Assembly: GCF_030272615.1 (NCBI RefSeq)
Contig: NC_081413.1
Location: 185,640,115 to 185,704,114 of the forward strand
Length of the DNA stretch: 64,000 nucleotides
Reading direction: 5' to 3'
From: Cryptomeria japonica
Taxonomy: Eukaryota; Streptophyta; Pinopsida; Cupressales; Cupressaceae
Shown one piece after another: positions 56,387-64,000 of this stretch (positions are counted from its first letter, which is position 1; each line of letters starts with the position of its first letter). A model generated the notes under the pieces. It was not told the origin of the DNA. It did no database searches and saw nothing but the letters and a program-made list of their open reading frames with translations. The position numbers were made by a program, and so were the translations under genes.

Positions 56387-57540
56387 TGTTGGCATTTTTG
56401 ATGTTTATGTTGTGATTGTCATTGATGGACACACACTTGCATTGGGATCCCCTTTATATGTATGAGCTAGAGCTAAATTGGTATTTGTTCCAACCAGTAT
56501 GTTGTATTCTAGTCTTTAGACTATTGGTGATTTTGCAGAATGTGTTTCCCAGTCTGAAGTGGCATGTTGACCCCAAGCGGTTCGTAGATCTCAAGTAGTA
56601 CGAGGGAGCAAAGAGGCATAACACATTCTTACTAGTCTTCATTTGTCAAACCAGCAAATGGTATTTTGTATGAACCGGTAATACTCTGTGATGAGTTACC
56701 AACCAACATTTTGTATTGAGTTACCAATCCACCGATTGTTTGATGGTGCCGACACACTGATGGTGCTTCTTGTGTCGTGTTACTGAGTATGTCTAGATTC
56801 ATTGAACCTAGGAAATTGTAATGTAATCCTATTGGACCGACATGAAATCAGATTCCTTTAAAAGGGCATCATGTCTAGGGTTTAGGTTGTTGCTGAAAGG
56901 GTTCATGTTGTGCTAGGGTTTAAGGTGGTTGTTGAGTTGTTGTAAGAGCGATCTTATCTAAGAATATCAAGTTGTAACTGAGTGAGAGATAGAGAAGACT
57001 AAAATAATGTTGGAATGCATTAGCAGTGAGCTATATTGGATCTAACCAAGCAGTTTGTGCTATTAGATAGATCAAACACTTGTTGATTACTCACATCTTT
57101 GACAAGTCTGTAGCCCTTAACCATGTAGGCCCAAAAGCCTTTGTAAAATCCTCTAACGAGGTGGTTCACCACTGTGAATCTAAAATCCTCTAGCAAGGTA
57201 GTCTTTAATCGGACTTATCTCCTAACAGGATCTGTTCTAGTGAAGAACATTGTAAGACCTTAACCAGTCTGACCTTAACCAATCTGGTTTCTATTCTACA
57301 GATAGTGACTTGTGAGCTCCATCTCACCGTGGTTTTTCCCAGTTGGGTTTCCACGTCAAATATCTTGTGTTATGGTTGTATTGCTTTTGTGGGTGAACGC
57401 TTTATTTGCTTTTTGGTTTGCATGTGTGATAACCGGTTTGTTTGTCAAACCATTTTACTGGTTTATCTTCAGACTATTTAAGTGTTTTAGTGCAGAGATT
57501 TTTGCCATACTAATTCACCCCTCCCTCTTAGTATTCATCA
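56387..57540 (+). repeat. 3' LTR of element D
   Basis: 1154 bp, TGTTGGCATTTTTGATG to TTAGTATTCATCA. The C run near the end is broken here (CACCCCTCCCTCTT). About 94-95% similar to the 5' LTR by eye. Confidence 0.93.
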
Positions 57541-58093
57541 CTTTTTGAAGTCATGCACATGTATTTGAATTTGGAAGAAATTAGAAGAATACGAAATTAA
57601 ATGAAATTAGAATTTGGGGAACTAGAAGAATTAATTAGTTAATTAAATAATTTAAAGAAACTATTTAATTATTTAGAAATTAAATTTTAACTAAATAATA
57701 AAGATTATTTAATTTAAAGGATTAAATCACAATTAATTAAATAATAAATATTTAATTAATATTTAGAAGAGAGTTGAATGATTAGATGATTGGAGATAGA
57801 AATTGAATAATTAGTAATTTATTTAAATAATAAGATTATTTAAATTGGGAAATTAATCATAATTAATTAAATAATAAATATTTAATTAATATTAGAAAAT
57901 GAATTAAATGATCAGATGATGATAGAATATAAAAATAGAATAAATAGTAAGATGGTAAGGAAATATGAAATTAGAAGAAATAGAAGAATTAGAAGAATAA
58001 GATTAATTAACTTAAATAAATAATTAAAGAATTATTTAATCAATTAGAGGAATAATTAGCACATGATCAATGAGACATTTTCAGGTGTCTACA
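57541..58093 (-). repeat. 3' LTR of element J, proximal part
   Basis: On the minus strand it starts TGTAGACACCTGAAAATG. Strong similarity to H's LTR start. Very AT-rich with ATTTAATTAATTG-like repeats. Interrupted at 57540/57541 by D. Confidence 0.87.
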
Positions 58094-60713
58094 TTTTCCC
58101 CTCTTTGAGACAAAGTTGGAATGATATTGTTTCAAAGAAAACAAAAAATTCTACCCTAGTATGCCCCAGTGATACTTAGGGTGTAATGCCCCCTTGAGAG
58201 ATTGTTTGTGCATTTAAAGACATGAATGATCTCTCAAAAAAGCAAGAATGATCTCTCAAAAAAAGAAGAATGTGAGATGAAAGATAGAAGAATGGTTAGT
58301 TGATTAGAGATAGAGATAGGTGATGTGAAGATGACATTGAGATAGAATATGAGAGAATGAAATAGAATAATGTTAGATGAGAATTAAAAGCAATTGAAGA
58401 TGATTGAAAATGATGGGAGAAAGAGATGATGAGAGAAGAATGTTTAGAAAGAATATACGGTTTAAAGAGAAGATGGGAAATCAACAGACTATCAAGAAAC
58501 AGATGAGATGAGAATGAAATTGAATGAATCATGAACCTGTGTCATTTATTTTATTGCTCAATATATATTCATCACTGAGCCTTATTATTGAACAATGAAG
58601 CTTAGCACATCGGGGTATAAGGAACCAAGATGTAAAGATATCTCATTGAAGAAACAAACATGTAGCAGACAAGGAGTGAACCCTCCATTCTGGGAATTAT
58701 GCTAGGGGTCAAGGTATGTGTGGCATCCAATAGTTGGAAGCTCCTATCATAGACACCCACTAGAGAAATTTCCCTAGAATTTCACTGGTTCACACCACAA
58801 ACAACAAACAAAGAAAAAGATAATGCCCATCATAGCTCCTCAAGTCACTTGTGGACATCCTTGAGTAGCATAGGAACAATATCTATCACCAAATGATAAA
58901 AGATAAAGACTGACCCAGACAAAATTCAGCAGCTATATTGACCTTGTGCCTTCGTTCTTAGTTGCTTGATGTGATGGTTGATAATGTCTGATCTCATAAA
59001 GTTGTGGACCCCGTTTAAGGCTAACCTATCTGATTTTGAGTGTATCCTTTTCTATTTAAGACAAGATAATGATCATGTTGATATGGATATGATACGATTG
59101 ATAAGATAGTTTGATCAGTTGATTGCAGATGTTTGACTGGATAGTTGTATCCTTTGTTAACTTCGTGTGAAGTGTTTGTTGGATATCCACTAGGGTATTT
59201 GTTTCTCACAAGACATTTTATTGCAAGTTTTTCTGATTGATTGATTTTTCGATTTTTAGTTCTTTTCCAAGAGCTTTTTCAATATTTTTGGATTATGTAG
59301 ATCGATATTTGAATGTTTTTGGTTAATTTTTTCAAGATCGTATTTGAATATTTTTGAATGATTTTTTTAGGATGCTATATGGATGTTTTTGGGATTTTAT
59401 GGTTTTTAATGTTTTTGAATTTTTATTTTTTCATTGTTTTTGAATTTTGAGTTTTTGTTTGTTTTGGATTTTTTTAGGACTTTATCTGAATGTTTTTGGG
59501 ATTTTTTCAGGACTTTATCTGATTTTTTGGATTTTTTCAAGACTTTGTATGATTTTTTAGATTTTTTTAGTTATGCCCCCAATATGCAGACCTATATGAC
59601 ATGATGATATGCATGTTGCATGTGGAGACAATGAAATTTTTGACATGACCTATGTGAATGCAATATGTAGGATAAAGATGCATTTCCTATTTGAACAAGG
59701 TTGACTGTGTTTGTTTTTGCATTTGTAATACACCAATTAAAATGGAGGTGCAAAAAATTTCATAGATAAGTGACCAATCGATCCCTAAGGCCCTTTGGAA
59801 CATTCAAATCAACACACTTAGTGACTAGGATTTACAAATGGAGATACATAAAACTTCCCCACTAGTTCTTGAAACTTTGATCTTCTTTTGCCCATGTGTG
59901 TGCAGATGAGTTAATTCTTGCTCTTGTGTTCACTAAAGATCCTTAGCATCATATATGACTAGCTACATGGATTATTCTAACTTCAAAAGCATCCTGAATA
60001 GAGCCTCGCTGCCAGCAAGCCTTGAGAGCTCCGACAAGGTTTATAGACTATAATTTCTCAAATATTGCTCCATTGCCAATAGGTGTTCATAGCCTTGATG
60101 GAGTTACTTGCATGTTCCCATAGTCAAGCTTTTTGTCGCACTTTGTATACATGATATTTCAGTTATATACCATTTCTCTTTTGCCTTGAGATGGATATTT
60201 GGCATAGCTCTTTTTCTTTTTATTTTCTTGCCTTGACTTCTAAGAAATGAAACCTACTTGGGTGTGACAATTACAGTGGTGCTAAAGTAGAATTTTAGAT
60301 TTTTCACTAGTCATATGATCACCTAGGTGTTTAGAATGAATTAGAGATTTATTGTGTTTGAGATATAGCAATTGATAGATTTTGGGTTAACAAGTTTCAA
60401 ATAGTGAAATCACTACCCAACCATAAGAAAAGTGTCGTCATAGGGTAATGTTGTAAATGAATGAACTTAGGACCTCAAAGACTTCATGTCCAAATATCTA
60501 AGAAAGGAGATGACCCTTGTTTCTCTTGAATGTAAATGAATGATAAACTTGAACAATTGCCTTGTTTTATTGGTGCGGCTATATGAAAATGCAGAAACTA
60601 TATGCCATGAAATCTATGAATACGATGTGCTTTAAAAAGAAACTATATGTAATGTAGTGTTTTAAATGATATGATATGCAATGCAAAAAGTAAAAACCTA
60701 AACTACACAGCCC
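58094..60713 (-). other. Post-pol non-coding region and polypurine tract of element J
   Basis: On the minus strand the pol stop is followed by 2.6 kb without coding. 58890-60700 aligns with H 43337-45443. The region ends CTCAAAGAGGGGAAAA (58109-58094) at the LTR. Unlike F and H, no extra gene is present here. Confidence 0.75.
59230..59580 (-). repeat. Degenerate CCTGAAAAAATCC repeat array in element J
   Basis: Minus-strand units read AAAGTCCTGAAAAAATCC and CAAAAACATTCAGATAAAG with 35-45 bp spacing, about eight copies. Same position relative to pol as in F and H. Confidence 0.75.
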
Positions 60714-61998
60714 TTAGGTATAATATCGCTTAAGGTGCATACTGTTCATAGGGTCAGACAGTGGATCTCCCTCCATGGTAGCCAAATTATATGCTCCATT
60801 GCCTAAAACCCTTGTTATAATGAAAGGACCTAGCCAGTTAGGTTCGAATTTCCCTAGCCTTTCTCATTCCGCCAGGTTCCTTTGATTCTCTTTAAGTACT
60901 AGATCTCCTACTTGAAAATTTTGTGGGCAGACCCGTTTATTATAACTTCGTCTGAGTCTTTTTTGATATCCTTGTAGATGGTTGAACAATGTTTATCTTT
61001 TTTCATCAAGGGTTTTGAGTTCTTGTAACCTTGCTACCCTGTAGTCTTCCTTTGATATGATGTTCTATAAGGAGACTCTTAGAGACGACATTTCTATTTC
61101 AATGGGGAGTATTGCTTCTATCCCATAGACTAAGGAATATGGTGTTGCTCTTGTAAGTGTGCATACTCATGTTCTGTAAGCCCAAAGAGCAGGATTTAAC
61201 TGGAGATGCCAGTCTTGTCTTGTGTTGGTGACTACTTTCTTAAGAATTTTCAATATTGTTTTATTTGTAGCCTCTGCTTGTCCATTACTTTGTGGATAAT
61301 ATGGTGTGGCAAATCTCTATTGTATGTGAAATTTGTCACACAACTCTTTCACTTCCTAGTTTTTAAATGGAGGTCCATTATCTGTAACAAAGCACATTGG
61401 AACTTTGTATCTACATATAATGTAGTTGAACATGAATTTTGATATCTTCTTTCCAGTACTGTATGTTAGAGGAATTGCCTCAACCCATTTGGTAAAGTAA
61501 TCAGTGGTTGTCAAGATGAACTTATGCCCATTGGAAGAAGTAGGGTTGATTTTACCCACTAGATCTAATCCCCATTGTGAAAATGTCCATGGTGATGTAA
61601 TGGGTTGAAGATCTTGTGCTGGTGCATGAATGAGGTCTCTATGCATTTGGCATTGTTTACACTTCTGTACATACTTGTAGGCATCATTTTCCATAGTTGG
61701 CCAGTAATAACCTGTTCTCAACAATTTCATCATGGACTTGTTTTAAAGAAAGGTCTGCTTCATTTTTATCCAGACATCAGAGAAGAGTCCCATCGAAACC
61801 TTTTCTATACAATGTATCAGCTATAATGGTATATCTAGATGCCTGACGAATAAAGGTCTTCTTTTGAATCCTAGATAGATCCAGTGACATGTATTGAGTA
61901 TGTAAATATGTATATATTTCATTGTACCAAGGTGATTCTGGATCCAAAATTGCACATACATATTCTGATAGGGGAGTCTCATATGTAGGTAGCATCAA
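60714..61998 (-). pseudogene. Tat-like Gypsy integrase and pol C-terminus of element J
   Basis: From MMLPTYETPLSEYVCAI through LDPESPWYNEIY and FIRQASRYTIIADTLYRKGF. The zinc finger is damaged: a deletion near 61735 joins the first His region (KQVHDE) to RTGYYWPTMEND, removing the CGGH part and shifting frame. Catalytic core: WGLDLVGKINP (Asp), VPMCFVTDNGPPF (Asp), SNGQAEATNK (Glu). C-terminal FQVGDLVLKENQ, FEPNWLGPFII and NSMHLKRYYT ending at 60714. About six stops. Close homologue of F's integrase. Confidence 0.9.
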
Positions 61999-62029
61999 CT
62001 ATTCTATGATGAACTCAAACTAAGTTTCA

Positions 62030-62520
62030 TTAGCAGGCATATTGAAAAGAGATCCTATGGTAGCCATTGCATCTATTGCCTTGTTTTGTATCCTTGGGAT
62101 TTTTTCAAAGGTAATTTTTCTAAAGTGCTCCTTTTAATCTTTGACCAACTTCTTATAAGGCATGAGTTTGTCATCCTCCATGTGGTAATCATCATTGACC
62201 TAGTTTACAATCAACTGCGAATCACCATAGACCTATAACTCTTGTATTCTCCACTGTACGTGCGAAGCCCTATGAGGAGAGCTTCATATTCAACCATATT
62301 GTTGGTGCATTGGAAATTGATTCTAAATGACTTAGGTATAATATCCCCTTGAGGGGTCATGTAAAGAATCCCTTCTCTAGATCCATGACTTGTATATGAC
62401 CCATCAAAATATAATTTCCACATTATAGAGGTAGTTAATGTAAACACGAATTCATCTAGAAATTCTATTAGCAATGGGTGACTGTCTTGTAAAGGAGCCT
62501 CTGCTAATTGATCTGCTATA
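62030..62520 (-). pseudogene. Second RNase H (aRNH-like) of element J
   Basis: WKLYFDGSYTSHGSREGILY followed by TPQGDIIPKSFRINFQCTNN and MVEYEALLIGLRT. The FDGS Asp and VEYEAL Glu are RNase H catalytic positions. A second, archaeal-type RNase H after the Gypsy RNase H is a known mark of the Tat lineage. The frame breaks near 62230 and the region to 62030 is a decayed linker to integrase. Confidence 0.8.
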
Positions 62521-63737
62521 ATTTATCCTTTGATGGCTTTTCTTTCTATGTATTCTATATCAAATTCACTCAGGATCATAACCCATTTAGCCAATCGCCT
62601 GGTTAATGTTGTTCTACTCAATAGGTGCTTGAGTGGGTCAAAGCGTGCAATGAGTTGTACATTATGACTCAGCATGTAATGTTTGAGCTTTCGAGATGCA
62701 AAGATTACTGCTAAGCATGCTCGTTCTATAGGGGTATAATTAAGCTCATAGTCGATCAGAGTCTTACTTATATAATAAATGGCTCTTTCTTTTCCATTTT
62801 TGTCATGTTGTGCCAATAGAGCTCCTAGAGCTGAGTTTGTTACTGATATGTATAACAATATAGGTTTTCCTGGAGTAGGAGACATTAGCACTGGTGTGTT
62901 CAAAAGATAGTCTTTCAGAGCTTGGAAAGCTTCCTGGCATTGTTTTGTCCATTTAAAAGTAACTCCTTTCCTGAGTAAATGCTGGAATGGGTGACACTTA
63001 TTTGCCAACTATGCTATGGATCTCCTTATGGATTGCAGTCTTCCTTGTAACCCTCTGAGTTGTTTAAGTGTAGATGGAGGTTGCATATCAATGATTGTCT
63101 TGACCTTGGCAAGGTCTATTTCAATTCCTCTGTTTGACACTATAAACCCTAACACTTTTCCTGTTGTTACACCAAACACACACTTCTTCGAGTTTAATCT
63201 GACATTATATTGTTCCAACCGATCAAATATTTGTGTAAGAATTGCAAGGTGACTTTCTCTTGTTTGTGATTTAGCCAATATGTCACCCACATAATCTTCA
63301 ATTATGTTGTGGATCATGTTATGAAACAATGTTGTCATGGCTCTTTGGTATGTTGCTCCGACGTTTTTGAGACCAAATGGCATCACATTCCAGCAATATG
63401 TTCCCCATGGGCATGTAAAGGCCATTTTATGTTGATCTTCTGGTGTAATTTTAATCTAGTTGTATCCTAAAAACCCATCCATTAAGGATAGCATCTCATT
63501 TCTAGCCATTAGATCAACTATCATGTCAATATTAGGTAGCGGGAAGTCATCCTTAGGACAAGCTTTATTTAGATCCCAAAAATCAGTATAGATTCTTATG
63601 CCTCTTGTGGGCTTAGTCACAGGTACCAGGTTGGATATCCATTCTGCATAGTCAATAGGTCTAATAAAACCTATATCCAACAACTTTTGTAGTTCTATTT
63701 TAACCAGTAATGCGATACTTGGATGGATTTTTCTCAA
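62521..63737 (-). pseudogene. Tat-like Gypsy reverse transcriptase and RNase H of element J
   Basis: RT blocks in order: VKIELQKLLDIGFIRPIDYA, WISNLVPVTKP, DFWDLNKACPKDDFPLPNID, WNVMPFGLKNVGATYQRAM and EDYVGDILAKS, where the catalytic YVDD reads YVGD. Then LNSKKCVFGV, GKVLGFIVSNRGIEID and LKQLRGLQGRLQSIRR. RNase H: FKWTKQCQEAFQALKDYL, LLYISVTNSALGALLAQHD, YYISKTLIDYELNYTPIERA, LKHYMLSHNVQLIARFDPLK. Stops at about 63456 and 63009. Catalytically dead. Confidence 0.93.
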
Positions 63738-64000
63738 TTTTTGCTTTTAAGGTTAACTCCCAGTATCAAAGGTAAGTGATGCAACACTAATTTAGAATCT
63801 AAACCTAGCATGTCTAAATAGGACCAAGCAAAGTTGATAGGTCTTTGTTTGAAAAAATGAATGCATCTGTCTTTTTCTTCTTTTCTTAGTGATTTTGCCA
63901 AATGGATGTTATGTACAACCTCCCCTTCTGCTATGTTTACTTCTTCTATTTCCTCTATAAGTAATGCTAAACTTTCTCTTTTCATAGGAAGATTACCCAA
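63734..64000 (-). pseudogene. Pol linker upstream of RT in element J (truncated by window end)
   Basis: 88 codons including INFAWSYLDMLGLDSKLVLH and HHLPLILGVN, the usual stretch between protease and RT in Tat-type pol (FAWSYxDMPGLD...HxLPL). Continues past 64000. Confidence 0.8.

Larger units (their letters stand above)
49790..57540 (+). mobile_element. Element D: non-autonomous LTR element with Gag-like protein and ORF2
   Basis: 7751 bp with all structural parts: LTRs 49790-50963 and 56387-57540 (TGTTGGCATT...ATTCATCA), primer site 50966-50977, Gag-like ORF, ORF2, purine blocks, polypurine tract. Flanks GTTTT and CTTTT agree at four of five bases. Inserted in the LTR of J, whose sequence resumes at 57541. 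Same family as B. No pol genes. Confidence 0.93.

Noticed and set aside
1-64000. Host protein-coding genes, tRNA or rRNA genes
   Set aside because: None of the reading frames matched a non-transposon family that I recognise, and no tRNA or rRNA sequence was noticed; the iMet-like 12-mers are primer sites, not tRNA genes.

Overview
This window looks like intergenic DNA from a large, repeat-rich seed-plant genome. A gymnosperm is possible, but nothing here fixes the species. I found no host gene, rRNA, tRNA or CRISPR array. Nearly every base belongs to LTR retrotransposons nested inside one another. Evidence is paired LTRs, tRNA-iMet-type primer sites (TGGTATCAGAG), polypurine tracts, target-site duplications (TSDs), and coding frames that stop at one insertion and resume beyond it.

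Layout (letters are my labels). K (about 13-1038): gag-protease debris of a Ty3/Gypsy element, cut by a solo LTR (1039-1827). G (+): a Ty1/Copia element whose pol starts near 2850, stops at 5159 inside RT, and resumes at 36462 with the RT end, RNase H, polypurine tract and 3' LTR (37650 on). The 31 kb between is element E (+, LTRs 5160-6285 and 35285-36458), which shows no coding of its own. E holds B (-, 7336-20880) and C (-, 20881-35025). A (+, 10502-17067) sits inside B, and F (-, 22170-31002) sits inside C. G's 3' LTR is cut at 38594 by H (+, Ty3/Gypsy Tat-like). H is cut at about 48981 by J (-, Tat-like, continuing past 64000). D (+, 49790-57540) sits inside J's 3' LTR. Two stacks, G>E>B>A and G>H>J>D, are each four levels deep.

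The most unusual content is in A, B, C and D. All four are LTR elements without protease, integrase, RT or RNase H. Each encodes a coiled-coil, four-zinc-knuckle Gag-like protein with no recognisable capsid domain, then a second large protein (ORF2, about 1040 codons in A) that I cannot assign to a family. A/C and B/D are two diverged families, yet their ORF2 proteins share the same N-terminal motifs and a charged, coiled-coil C-terminal half. A keeps 904 uninterrupted codons. Their primer site and 3' purine module match Copia element G, so they are probably mobilised by Copia (perhaps Sirevirus-like) machinery.

The Tat-like elements form a second theme. Between pol and the 3' LTR they carry an exchangeable cargo slot: F has an antisense plant-mobile-domain (PMD) gene, H has a long sense ORF I do not recognise, and J has nothing. 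F also has near-identical LTRs and a perfect TSD, but its interior starts in pol with no primer site, gag or RT. All coding regions listed are decayed; none is a complete autonomous element.
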